Shown here piece by piece: positions 23,086-33,529 of a DNA stretch of 64,000 nt. The number at the start of each line of letters is the position of its first letter. Position 1 is the stretch's first letter. Origin of the DNA: Odobenus rosmarus divergens. Taxonomy: Eukaryota > Chordata > Mammalia > Carnivora > Odobenidae. The DNA is taken from assembly GCF_000321225.1 (NCBI RefSeq), contig NW_004450566.1, forward strand, positions 324,097-388,096. The letters are read 5' to 3'. Made by a program: the position numbers and the translations under genes. The notes beneath the pieces were generated by a model. That model was not told the DNA's origin. It saw only the letters and a list, made by a program, of their open reading frames with translations, and did no database searches.

Positions 23086-24180
23086 TGTAATTAGGTTCTT
23101 CTTTGTGTTTGCTGGTGAACCAGAGGTAAATAAATAATTGGGAGTGGGCTAATGATATATGGCTGACTTGGAAATCTTATAATAATGAGAAAGTGCCGAT
23201 GTCACAGAGTGGGTGGGTGGTTAAGCAAGAAACAGGGAGGTTAGGGCTGAATATTGCAAGGGCCTTTAAGCTCAGCGGGTTGCTTTGCTAGGCACGGTAT
23301 GTTGGGGCTTGTCTGGGGAATGAATGCGAAAACTGGGTTATTTTACAAACAGGGTGGGATATTTAAAGGGGGATTAGGATTTCTCAGATACTTACCTAGA
23401 CTGAGTGAGTTTGTTAAAAGAAGTAAACTGAGCCTATGAATAGGTTGAAGATATCCAGAATTATTCCTTCTTGCTAGGCTTTTGGATAAATCAGATAGAA
23501 TTTTAGTCTACAATTCACTGTTCCTGTTATTTTGTTGGTTGCTAGTACATAAACCACTTTTGGCTAATTGAATCAGAGAAGTAATTTATTGGAAGCTCAA
23601 ACAACCAAGCAGAAAGGTAAGGCAGAAGGTGTAGAATGATTAAGAAGTAGAGCCCCTGGGGAGCTGGGAAGTGGGGACTGCAGGGTGTTCATTTCAGGGT
23701 CAGTCAGCCTCTTGTCTCTTGTTCATATTCCAGAAAGAGGAATCTGATCAGCCTAGCTTGGGTCAGGTGCCCACGCCTTGGCTAGAAGAGGGCAGGACAT
23801 CTAAACTGGCAACCACACCTGACCATATCAGATGGGAGAGTTTCTCCAAAACAAAATCAGGGTGCTATTACCAGAAGAAGGAAGAAAGGAAGCAGAATGG
23901 GCAAAAACAACAAATGTCCACTACTCTATATTCCTTCAAGCAACCAATGAGGAAGACAAAAGGCATGAGGAATTAAGGAGACCCTGAAAACTTTGATTTT
24001 TAATTTTTCTCCCTAGTTGCCTTCTCCTCTGACCTTGAAGCTAGATTCCAAAGCCTGGATTTATACCAGAAGGAATCCTCATACTCTGACGGAATTTTCT
24101 TCTGATCCTACCACAGTCTGATTTAAACAGCTCAAAACACTATATAGATTTTTATGAAAATGGTGATATTCCTCCATTAT
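23086..24180. other. Unique non-coding stretch
   Basis: No recognised repeat with confidence. A 101-codon plus-strand frame at 23671-23976 has no recognisable domain, and its product is low-complexity at the C-terminus. I do not call a gene. Confidence 0.35.
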
Positions 24181-24429
24181 ATACTTATTAGATGTCTACT
24201 AGGTATCAGTAAGAGACAAGCCCTGTCTCCTGTCTTTCAGAAATTTATAGTTAAGAAAGTAAAACAGACAAATAAACATATATGACATGATTATGAGGTA
24301 GTGTGGAGAGTAGTATGGTAGAGAAATAAAATAAGGCACAGTTAAATCTGCCTAGGAATTTCAGTGGAGGTGGTATTTCAACTAAATCTTGAAAACTGAA
24401 TGAGCATTTATAATTTTTAAATTGAGACA
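24181..24429 (+). repeat. Unclassified old dispersed repeat fragment
   Basis: TACTTATTAGATGTCTACTAGG, then CAGACAAATAAACATATATG and AGTGGAGGTGGTATTTCAAC recall a long mammalian repeat of the 'cell-size' insertion type also suspected at 43480-43645. The class is not known to me. Confidence 0.35.
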
Positions 24430-26379
24430 TTTAGTATAAAAACAAAATTGTGACCCCAAATTATAAACATTATTCACACATCTGTCAGTGGCACCAATTT
24501 CATCTATTGGCAGCATAAATATTGTTCTTCGGTCTTCTAAGGCTAAGAAATGAGCTCATAAATAATGCCTTGAAAGTCAAAAACTGAAAAACAAATACAC
24601 TGTTGCATTCCTAAATTACAACTGTTTGTAAACAAAGCCCCATTCTTAATAACTGTAGTTTCAGGAACTTAACTAGATGTGACATGTGCCATATCCCTCT
24701 GGGACTTCTGGAACTCCTCAGCAGGTGTCACTCATTGGCTAGGCAGCTTGAGGGTCAGAGCCTCTCTGCAAGGGTCTTGGGTCAGCTACTGACTTTTTAG
24801 TACAGGGACTATTTATGCATTTAACATTCATATCTTGGCTAGAACTCATTTTAGTATGCCTTTGGGTCTGGATCTCAATCTTATTGAAAAACTGTAAAAT
24901 GAGAGGAATATAGTGGTAACAAAGAACTCAAAATTAGTATGAACAAAAAGAATCTCATCACAAAATAGGATGACAAAGCCTCACCAATTAGCAGATTATT
25001 CTCAATTAGTAAAAATATTGTCAGAATTTCTGAGTGTATTTTCCTGTGGCAAATGAATATTTCTGAGGTGTTAGAAAATATTTTTTCCTCTTATGTTGAT
25101 ATGCATGCTTTACCTTATTTCATGGCACAGATCTTCGTAAACTACCTCAGATCACCTTTTAGATCAAGGTGGGAAAGCAAAGAATTGAATCAATAAATGA
25201 ATAAATAAATAAGCTCTAAAAAATAAGGTCTACTTAAAAATTGCATTAATTATCTAATCTGAGTTAATGAAAACTGTCCAGAGTCCCATAAAATGCTTTT
25301 GTTGGCCCTATTAGTTTGCCAAAAATAAACCACGAGTTAGAAGACCCAAGTTGTGCCTTGGCTCGGCTCCTATCTACCAGTGTGAGCCTAGGTAAAATAC
25401 TAGGATGGTCCCAATGGATTAATTGACCTCTGAGGAAATGTCTGCATGAAATATTAGCCCTACCCTTCTGAAATCCCTTCAAGTCACTTACCAATTTACC
25501 TCAAGTGCTACCATTACTTAAGGTAAATCAGCCCAAACCATATAATGTGTGAGATATTCATATAGACAAATTTTCATTTTAGTAAACATTCCTATTATCT
25601 GTTTTGGTTAAAACCTCTCCTTAAGCATAACATTTCAATAGAGATGATTTATGTATTATATTACTTTATTATCAGAGATTTCTTTTTCATTTTTCTAGCC
25701 ATCTCAAGGTATGTAACAAAGAAGAGCTAAGAGTATACATGTATGTATGTATGTATGTATGTATTTATAAACATATTCCACCTAAAACTTGGAACACAAG
25801 TTTCTTAGGTAAAATTTGAACTTCAATTTAATTATTTCCTTTTTTAAAGATTATAAATTTTCTTCATCTTTCTGGGGTTTTTTTGTAGATTTTTATTCGT
25901 TCTTGCTTATGAAAACTTTTTCTATACCAGAAGTACATAATAGAGGAAGGGCTCAGTGGAATAGAGGAAGAGAGATAATGATAGAAACTCACATTGAGCT
26001 AAATGGCCCCTGGAATACAATTTGAAGATGAGTGTTCCAAATTATTTTTTCTCTGTTCGGATGACAGACTAATAAGAGAATCAGTCAATCAGTCAATCAA
26101 ACTCAATCAATAAGAAGGGAGCAAAGCTCATCTGAGTGCTGATGGATGGTACTTGAAAGTGAATTAGTGATTGATTTGGAGAGATTTCAGGAGTAGAGCT
26201 AACAATGGCAAATTAGGTTAACTTGTATATATTGTTGACAGGATGTGGGCTGGGCAACAGCAAATTCTATCCAACAGCCTCCAACTGCCTGTGAGGCTGA
26301 CCTAGAGGCTGCCTCAGATCTGATGGATTGAAACAAGTCCATCTGAAATCATTTTTTCAGCCCTGTAATTTTTGTAATG
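24430..26379. other. Unique non-coding stretch
   Basis: Repeat-poor for about 2 kb apart from a TAAATAAA-type microsatellite (25194-25212), the ATGT run at 25736 and a CAAT-rich run at about 26079-26110. No coding potential seen. Confidence 0.4.
25736..25764. repeat. (ATGT)n microsatellite
   Basis: About six and a half pure units of the tetranucleotide ATGT. Confidence 0.95.
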
Positions 26380-26960
26380 ATATGTATCAAGCCTAGAAAC
26401 CTACATTTAAGCACCTGAATACATCCAAACAGAGGCAAACAATTCCCAACAATGCCTCTACAACAATATGCTGTTGGTTGTTAATTGGAAAAAAAGCACA
26501 AGTTGTAATTAGAAGGCATTCTGTTGCCTGCTGGGGGGCTCCTCCCCTAAATGTTTAAAATATTCAGCTCTATAGGGCAACCACCTGGTTTAAATATTTG
26601 GCAGGTGGTTTAGCAATGCATACTTTTTTTTTAGTAACGCAATGTTTGTGCACCAGCTTAAAAATCAGGCCATGCTACAAATGGTTATTAATATGACCAC
26701 TGCTGGGCCCTCCTCACCCCCTTTAGAGACAAAGTCCCTCTCACGTCAATTCACCTCAATGCCTACCTAAGCCATTGCCCTTCCTCCCAGTCCTCTCCAG
26801 GCCATGGTGCCAGCAGGCTCTTTTCCCAAGGGGTTGACAGTCAACCCTTCAAGCAAAGTGATTGCCAAGCAGAAGAGGAACATTTTGTAATGCATCCTGA
26901 AAGAATGTCAAATGCGGACGTTTAGCAGATTCAAGTAAACAAAACTAAGACAAAGAGAAA
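26380..26960. promoter_or_regulatory. Candidate conserved non-coding element with paired E-boxes
   Basis: It lies in a repeat-poor stretch of more than 3 kb. Inverted 9-bp arms AACCACCTG (26579-26587) and CAGGTGGTT (26602-26610) surround an AT-rich spacer, giving two CACCTG E-boxes facing each other. Nearby are AACAATTCCCAACAATG (SOX-like) and GTTGTTAATTGG with TTGTAATTAG (homeodomain-like). Paired CACCT boxes are typical ZEB/SNAI-type sites. This is inference from motifs; conservation was not tested. Confidence 0.35.
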
Positions 26961-27724
26961 GTGTGTGCTTCAAATTCTCTCAGCCTTCGAAGCCCAGGAT
27001 TCCTGCCCAGATCCTATGGTTTTGATTGGACTGCACCACTGGATGAAGATATGAGTGTTGGAAATCCAATAGGGATTTATTCACTCTAGAAAGGTTTTAT
27101 ATTGGAAAGTGTAACTACAAGTGTGTTTTTATTTTTGGCTAGATTCATTTTCCCCTCATTTCATTACAGTTAGGAAACAGTATTCCATACTCCACAGTCT
27201 CTTTTTAGTCTTGTTTCTGAAATTCCTCCCGCACACTCTTTTTTCCCAACGAGCAGAGGCAGATAGTAGGTTTTGATGTTTCCATTTGTGGCAGGCATCC
27301 CTTTCCTAGCTCACAGCCTGCTCTGGCCTTGTTATGCAGCAGGATGGTGGAGTTACCAGGATACCAAGAAGTGACTTCTGTGGCTTTGACAGTACCCTGG
27401 TGGATTAAGCTGATTAGTCAAAGCCAACTGCTTATTTTCAGGGACTTATTCTATTTTCCTATTTTGCCAATATCACCTAATTAAGGACCAGATGCTTTTA
27501 GTCAACATCTTCTGCAGTTTAAGGAGCTCTAAAAATCTTCCTCTACTCCAGGAATCTAATGCCCAGTCTTGAATAAATTGGTTCCCCCTACTCACTCTGA
27601 AGGAAGTATGCAACTTTTAAAGGAGCAGGTGAACATATGGGTGCTTTTCTTTTCAGTAGAGAATGGAACTGTCTGGAGACAGAATATTTTGGAGACAGTG
27701 GGGGAAGCAGACATGAGTATATAT
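26961..27724. other. Unique non-coding stretch
   Basis: No repeat or gene recognised. The character is similar to the preceding element. Confidence 0.4.
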
Positions 27725-27874
27725 TTTAAGGATTGTAATTTGGTGCACACTTTCCTGGAGGCAATTTAATTCTATCAAGTTTTAAATGCACATACTCTTG
27801 ACCAAGGAATTTCACTTTTAACCATTGTATCTCCCAACTATACTACCATATGTGTTCACGGAAGACTGTATGAG

Positions 27875-28052
27875 GGTGCCTGGGTGGCTCAGATGGTTAA
27901 GCGTCTGCCTTCGGCTCAGGTCATGATCCCAGAGTCCTGGGATCGAGTCCCGCATCGGGCTCCCTGCTCTGCGGGGAGCCTGCTTCTCCCTCTGCCTCTC
28001 TCTCTCTCTCTCTGACTCTCATGAATAAATAAATAAAACATTAAAAAAAAAA
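27875..28052 (+). mobile_element. Young CAN-SINE
   Basis: It is close to consensus throughout: GGGTGCCTGGGTGGCTCAGA, GGCTCAGGTCATGATCCC, GATCGAGTCCCGCATCGGG, GGGAGCCTGCTTCTCC and an AATAAATAAATAAAACATT tail. The 16-bp target-site duplication GGAAGACTGTATGAGG is identical on both sides (27860-27875 and 28053-28068). One of the youngest insertions here. Confidence 0.96.
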
Positions 28053-28323
28053 GGAAGACTGTATGAGGATATTTATATGGCACTGTTTACAATAGCAAAG
28101 GTTAGAAGCAATCTAAAGGTCCATTTAATAGGGGACTAATTAAATAAATTATCAGACAGCCATACAATAGATTCTTGAACAATTGTAAAAAAAAAAAATT
28201 GTAAAAATTGTTAAAAGAATGAAGCAGATCTATAGGTACCGATACGAAAAATTTCCAAGATATACTAGGTATCAAAGAAGGGACAGACAATGCTGCCATT
28301 TATGTAAATAAAGGGGCTTTATG

Positions 28324-28510
28324 GGGTGCCTGCGTGGCTCAGTCGGTTAGGTGTCTGCCCTCTGCTCAGGTCATAATCTCCTGGTCCTGTGATCAAGCCC
28401 TGTGTCTGTTGGGCTGCCCGCCCAGGGGGCAGTCCGCTTCTCCCTCTCCCTCTGCACTGCCCCCCCAGCTTGTGCTCTGTCTCTCAAATAAATAAATAGA
28501 ATCTTAAAAA
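28324..28510 (+). mobile_element. CAN-SINE
   Basis: It starts GGGTGCCTGCGTGGCTCAGT and ends CAAATAAATAAATAGAATC then A7. Flanks AAAGGGGCTTTATG and AGGGGGGACTTTATG are an imperfect duplication. The body is more diverged than its neighbour 270 bp upstream. Confidence 0.93.
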
Positions 28511-28799
28511 AAGGGGGGACTTTATGTATACATGTGTATGTTTGTGTATGTGTAGCCTATCTTGACATACTATTATCAGTAGTTGCTTCTGGTGAAGGGA
28601 ACTGGGGAACTGAGAGAGAAGGGTGGAAAGAGTCTTATTTTCACCGTATGCCTTTTTATAAAGCTTAAAATGTTTTCCTTGTGTTTTTAATTCCTACTCA
28701 TATAAGCAGGTAATTAAACAAACAGTAGATAAAGATGTTAATTTTTCATCTTCCCATTAGGATTTCTTCTTACTATTTGCTTTCCACAGAAAGGATTCT

Positions 28800-29000
28800 C
28801 TTCCTGGTCCTTGGGGTCAGATAGACCTTTAGTTCTGGCCCCCACTGACTGGCTGTGTGATACTAAGCAAATGATTTAGAATTGTCCAGAGCCTCACTTG
28901 TTTTTTTCCCTGGAAATGGGATTAATATCTTAAGACTTACTGGGAGACCTAAATAAGACTTGGTCCCTTGCATAATGCCTAGGCCAAAATCCTTAATAGG
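28800..29000 (+). mobile_element. MIR
   Basis: CCTTGGGGTCAGATAGACC, GACTGGCTGTGTGATACTAAG, GGAAATGGGATTAATATC and TGCATAATGCCTAGG match MIR in order. Confidence 0.75.
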
Positions 29001-29009
29001 ACCTTGATA

Positions 29010-29912
29010 AAAGCTAATTCCCTCCCCCCTTCAGGAGGTATGCTGGCAGGATAGACATTTCTAGCATCTTGCTGCATCCAAAAATCTTTCCTTTACCCTT
29101 CTTTGAAGGCAAGTCTTTCCCTCATAGCCCACTGAAGGTTTTATGGCCTACTAGGTTAAAACAAACAAAAAGACAAGAAGGTACCATAACACAAATAAAC
29201 AAAACTTCTTCTCCACTGATGTTACGATTTGCAACAGGTCTCCGATGAGGGCCACAGGCTGGCATTAGAGCAGCTGGAGCCACCATCCCACTGAGCTTGC
29301 ACCGTCCTCCCCAGGGCCCCAAAGCTTTAAGGTTCTTTGCTGCTGTGACCTTTAGGCCCCTCCGGAGTCCTCTTAGTTCTGGCAGCTGCTCAGCCCGGGA
29401 GGACAAAACAGCCTCTGAGCTACCCAGAGTCATTTTTCCCCAGTCTCCTCGGGACTTCACTTTCAGAAAGAAGTTGGGTTTTTTTTTTTTTCATTTAATT
29501 TTTAAACATGTATAAAAAATTGTTTCTGTTTTGATTGGGAAAGAGGGTACTTTTGAATAAACTACTTAGTCTCAAGGAGAACTGTGGCAATGGAGTGTTT
29601 GTGCCTATATGTGTGCACATACACTCTTCTATTCAGAGATCAGCAGAGAATCTGAAGCAACTGAAATGTTTTGCCTTGGTTCCCCCTGTGGCCTTGATGT
29701 AGTTGTAGTATACCACATCCTAGGTAGTTTTACACACACCACCGGCAGATGCCACCGAAGCCAGGGGTCATGGGCTCGAATTCACCGAGAAGGCCTGAGT
29801 TCTTTTGAGCTCTGGGGAGAGCTGCAGAGACCCTAGTACTTGGCACCTGTCTCCATCCCCATTTACCACATTGCCCTGCCTACATCAGGTTTGTAGTGGA
29901 GGGTTGAAGTGG
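29010..29912. other. Unique stretch with a GC-rich island-like segment
   Basis: Positions about 29220-29460 are clearly richer in G+C and retain several CpGs (CTCCGATGAGG, CCGTCC, TCCGGAG, CCCGGGAGG, CTCGGG) in an otherwise AT-rich window. The minus strand holds an open frame of 112 codons there (29122-29460). I do not recognise its product. An old processed pseudogene or a non-coding exon are possible, but neither is shown. Confidence 0.35.
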
Positions 29913-29987
29913 AGGGTGATAGCACTGGAGCCAGTCAGGTCTGGGTGTGAAAGCCAGCCTTGCTACTTTCTGTCTGGGGAGACTTCA
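29913..29987 (+). mobile_element. MIR, 5' part
   Basis: TAGCACTGGAGCCAGTCAGG and TTGCTACTTTCTGTCTGGGG are the MIR head. It continues after the inserted LTR at about 30337. Confidence 0.75.
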
Positions 29988-30336
29988 TGTCTTAGTTTGT
30001 TACAGCTGCTAGAAAAGAATAACTTGGGTGGCTTTTAAACAATACACATTTATTTTTCACAATTCGGGAGTTTGGGAAGTCCAAGATCAAGGCATCTGCA
30101 GATTCAACGTCTGGTTGAGCCCTCTTCTTCATAGACAAAATGCCTTTTTGCATGTAACCTCACATGGCCGAGGAAGGGATGAAGGATTTCTCTGGGACCT
30201 TTTTATAAGGGCACTAATCTGTCCTCATGAGCCAATCACAGGCCCCACTTCAAATATCATCACATTGGGGGTTAGGATTTCAACATATAAATTTTGGGTG
30301 GGGCCGGGGGCAGGGACACAAACATTCAGATCATAG
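29988..30336 (-). mobile_element. ERVL-MaLR LTR inserted in a MIR
   Basis: TGTCTTAGTTTGTTACAGCT, GGAAGTCCAAGATCAAGGC, TTATAAGGGCACTAATCTG, CATCACATTGGGGGTTAGG and TTCAACATATAAATTTTGGG are the antisense MST/MLT1 LTR, essentially complete at about 350 bp. MIR sequence lies on both sides. Confidence 0.88.
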
Positions 30337-30478
30337 GGTTTGGGTAAATTATTAAATCTCCCAAAGCTTTAGTTTCTTCATCAGTGATACAGGGATAATA
30401 ATGGTACCTGCCTCATGGGGCTGGTGTGCCTAGCACAGTGTTTGGCACACAGTGAGCCTTCAGTCAGGGGCAATGCTA
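30337..30478 (+). mobile_element. MIR, 3' part
   Basis: TTTGGGTAAATTATTAAATCTC, AGTTTCTTCATCAGTGATAC, TAATGGTACCTGCCTCATGG and CAGTGTTTGGCACACAGTGA continue the MIR begun at 29913. Confidence 0.85.
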
Positions 30479-30484
30479 ACTCAG

Positions 30485-30600
30485 ACCCTGGCTGTTTTTC
30501 TGCTTGATAGTGAGTTCTTGCAGGGCAGACACTGTGTCTTTCCCTTTATTTTAGCTCAAGTGCCCAGCATGTCGCTTAAGCACTTGATGAATAAATGAGA
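30485..30600 (+). mobile_element. L2 3' end
   Basis: GTGAGTTCTTGCAGGGCAGAC, ACTGTGTCTTTCCCTTT and GCACTTGATGAATAAATGAG match the L2 3' end in order. Confidence 0.7.
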
Positions 30601-31360
30601 TCCCCAGAACAGCATCACAATGTGACTGATTTTGTGACACATTTACCATTTTTATTTGACTGGCATCCTTGGAAGACCCCCTTTTAACATCATTTTTTTC
30701 TTGACTACTCTTCTGCCCTTGGCAAACTCTTCTCCTTCTATGTATTGTTTTATAAATTATCTTTCACAGGTGCCTTATTATAACTTGTCTTCTCTCTTTT
30801 TTCTTTTTTGTCCTAAAGAAATTCTCTCATCAAGTCCAATAGAAAAAAAAAAAAGAAAAAATTTCAGAGATTTACAGCAAATTTTGTTAGTATTTCTTGT
30901 TATTTAAAATACATATTTGGCTAGAAAGTAGGAAAGGTAATTGCTTTTCAGAATTTTGCATACAATTCTCTTAGGTCTATACCGTGCCATTCAGTGTGGA
31001 CCTTTAGACTCCTTCCCATCCAAATTTGAGTTGGGCCTCTTTTAAATTTTCATGCAGCTTCATGATGTAGCTTCATGATAACCAAATTCAAGATAAGCCA
31101 CTACTGAGTTGGTTCAAAATATATATGATGACTTTCAAAAAGTGAAAACTAATCAGCTGCCTCTTTTGTATTTGACAGAGAAGATTATTATAACATACTA
31201 TGTAATAAATGAGCACAAAGTGTGATACCAACTTTCCCCCAAAATATTAATATTGTGGTTATAAAAGAGAAGGCACTGGAGCTTTTCTATTTCCTGGAGA
31301 GAAACCTCTTCACTTCTGCCTTTCAGACATGACCAACTAGGCTCTGATGCCTTTGTTGTC
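30601..31360. other. Unique non-coding stretch
   Basis: No repeat or gene recognised. An A-rich run lies at 30841-30860. Confidence 0.4.
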
Positions 31361-31364
31361 AGGT

Positions 31365-31560
31365 TTACAGTCATAGAATGAAAGAGCTAGAAGATCATAG
31401 AGGTCACCCAATCCAACCCCTTCATTTTGCAGAGACACTGCGTAGCTTAACCAAGATTGCAGGGCTAGTAAATAGTAGGGTGGTACTTAGAAGCCCGATC
31501 TCCTAAATCATTGTTCAATGATTTTTCTAATCCACCTAATGCCTTTTCTCCTACACTCAT
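31365..31560. mobile_element. Old SINE-like fragment (MIR-related?)
   Basis: GTCATAGAATGAAAGAGCTAGAAG, GAGGTCACCCAATCCAACCCC and TTCATTTTGCAGAGACACTG resemble a conserved deep-branching vertebrate SINE/LINE tail. The exact family is uncertain. Confidence 0.4.
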
Positions 31561-32340
31561 GATTTAGAGGTTTTAGTGATGCATATTCTGTACTCTTAAT
31601 TTAAATAATTTGAGGAATGATGGCAGAAGATTGACTTCCTTAAGGAAATTCTGTAGGCAAATAAGGGTGTGCCTAATTATTCAAATGAGAGAAAACAAAA
31701 ATGAGATATCAAACAGAATGTATTTGGGATCATATTTGTCACAAAAAAACAGTATTTTGTGACCTAATTTATTACCTGGTCATGGAGATGAGTCTAGTGC
31801 ACATGAAATAAGTGATATACAGATGTTTTATGAAGTGATAGATTATATGGTACAGAGAAAATGTTTATTGAAGACTGCAGGAGTGCGAGAAGGCTTCATG
31901 GAGGAAATGAGACTAAATCTAGGCCCTGAAGAACAAGCAGGATTTGGATATACAGCTGGAGAAGCAGGGCATTCCACGTAAGAGCAAGAGCAAGAAGAGC
32001 AAGAACCATGTGTGAAGTAGTGGAAGGGGCAATGGAGCAGTGTGGGTGTGTGTCTTGTGTATTCATGAGAGAATGGTGAGGAAGCCAGTCTGACTGGAAA
32101 ATAAGGATAGGCCGGTAGGGTGGAGTCATATTATGAAGGACTTTGAAAGTCAGGTAGAAAAGGTCAGACTTGTAGACCACAGTGAACTTACTTGGCATTT
32201 TGAGCTAAAGCGTGAGTCTGTAGTGGCTTTTTGAGACTGTTACTTGGGCAGTTTGGTTTGGAGAGTCTGGATGGCTAGTTATGAGGCATTTCAGTATCTA
32301 GGCTGGAGATGCTAAGATGGCAGAGACAAGTGGAGATGGA
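31561..32340. other. Non-coding stretch with an unclassified old repeat from about 31880
   Basis: From 31880 the words GAAGGCTTCATGGAGGAAATG, AGCAGGGCATTCCACGTAAG, GAAGGACTTTGAAAG and GTATCTAGGCTGGAGATG follow the order of a long, familiar mammalian repeat that I cannot name. The sequence before it is unrecognised. Confidence 0.4.
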
Positions 32341-33114
32341 AAAGAAGAAGAAAATATAAAGACATTTCAAAGGAATAATCACTGGGGTAACTGGTTAGAT
32401 TTGGTAGATCAAGAAAAGAAATGGTTCCAAACTTCCAAAGAAATTTGTCTGAACTTCATTTCCTGCCACGATTAGAATTTGAGCTGATTGTTCTGATAGA
32501 ACCTATTCCTAGTCAGCAGTCTTTCTCTCCCCACATTTGTTCTCTTCTTGTTTTAGGTTACAGCATTCTTTTATTAAAGGTGTGTCTTATTTCCCTTCAG
32601 GAAAAACAATATTTGTAAAAAAAGTTGTTTGGTTTCTTGCACCTGCCTTCTGATTATTGTTGACTTTGCCACTTAGTTGTCTCATTGTTAAATATATAGA
32701 GAAAGATCCCTGGAGCCCATTAGTCTCTGCAGGTGAGAATGTATTTAATCGACGGGAGAAAACAAAATTGCTTACCTGGACAGTTTGTTCTCTGACTAAT
32801 AATGTAATCACAATGATCCACCCTCTATGCCAAATGAGTTCTCAAAGGCTTTTGTATGGGGGGAGGCATTAGAAATGGTTTAATTTCCATATATAACTAG
32901 GGGAGCCAGTAGGGGACCTTGGATACACTTAGTAGGTGACTGATTAAATTTTAAAAGATCGTAGGGTACAGAAGCCTGCAGATTTGTACAGAGAGTGACA
33001 TTTGTTTCTTGTTCAAGGGACATTCCATTCTCTCACTGCCATGTCTCCTTCATCTTAAGAGAGGCTGAAAAGAGGGTGAGCTAGAAGAGCACTGTGCTAC
33101 AAGTTTTCCTAATG
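32341..33114. other. Unique non-coding stretch
   Basis: No repeat or gene recognised. Confidence 0.4.
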
Positions 33115-33194
33115 CCAGCAAACATTTATGTAGTAAAATGTTATAGTTATCATTATTATTACTTAATCTTCACAGTAGTCTTGTGAGGTAGATT
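33115..33194 (-). mobile_element. MIR, left part of a nested insertion
   Basis: CAGCAAACATTTATGTAG, TTACTTAATCTTCACAGTAG and TTGTGAGGTAGATT follow antisense MIR. The element resumes at 39644 on the far side of a SINE and an L1. Confidence 0.75.
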
Positions 33195-33264
33195 GATTGA
33201 TTTAGAGAGCTCGTGCATATGCATGCAAATGAGCAGGGGAGGGGCAGAGGGAGAAGGAATTTTT
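33195..33264 (-). mobile_element. CAN-SINE, left part, split by L1
   Basis: TTTAGAGAGCTCGTGCATATG, then GAGCAGGGGAGGGGCAGAGG and GAGAAGGAA are the antisense 3' half of a CAN-SINE. The rest (TTTTTAAGCAGGTTCCATGC onward) is at 39585-39645. The SINE's own target duplication is CTTGTGAGGTAGATT (33180-33194) against CTTATGAGGTAGATT (39643 onward). It lacks the tRNA-like head. Confidence 0.8.
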
Positions 33265-33529
33265 TTTAATTTTAAAATTTAAATTCATTAACATATAATG
33301 TATTATTAGTTTCAGATGTAGAAGTAAGTGATTTATCAGTCTTATATAATACCCAGTGCTCATTACATCATGTGCCCTCCTTCATGTCCATCACCCAGTT
33401 ACTCCATCCCACCCTCTAGCAACCATCAGTTTGTTTCCTAGAGTTAAGAATCTCTTATGGTTTGTCTGCCTCTCTGATTTCATCTTTATTTTTCCTCTCT
33501 TCCTCTATGATCCTCTGTTTTGTTTCTTA

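Larger units (their letters stand above)
27725..28690 (+). mobile_element. Old L1 (L1M) 3' portion split by two SINEs
   Basis: GGAGGCAATTTAATTCTATC, GTTTTAAATGCACATACTCTTGACC, GGCACTGTTTACAATAGCAAAG, AGGGGACTAATTAAATAAAT and TGAAGGGAACTGGGGAACTG follow, in order, the untranslated tail of ancient L1s on the plus strand. It spans about 590 bp once the SINEs at 27875-28052 and 28324-28510 are removed. Confidence 0.8.

Noticed and set aside
23671..23976. 101-codon plus-strand open frame as a gene
   Set aside because: No recognised domain, and the Lys/Gln-rich C-terminus comes from GA-rich DNA.
31365..31560. A named family for the 'CATAGAATGAAAGAGCTAGAAG' repeat
   Set aside because: I recognise the style of an ancient SINE but could not assign it to a specific family without a search.
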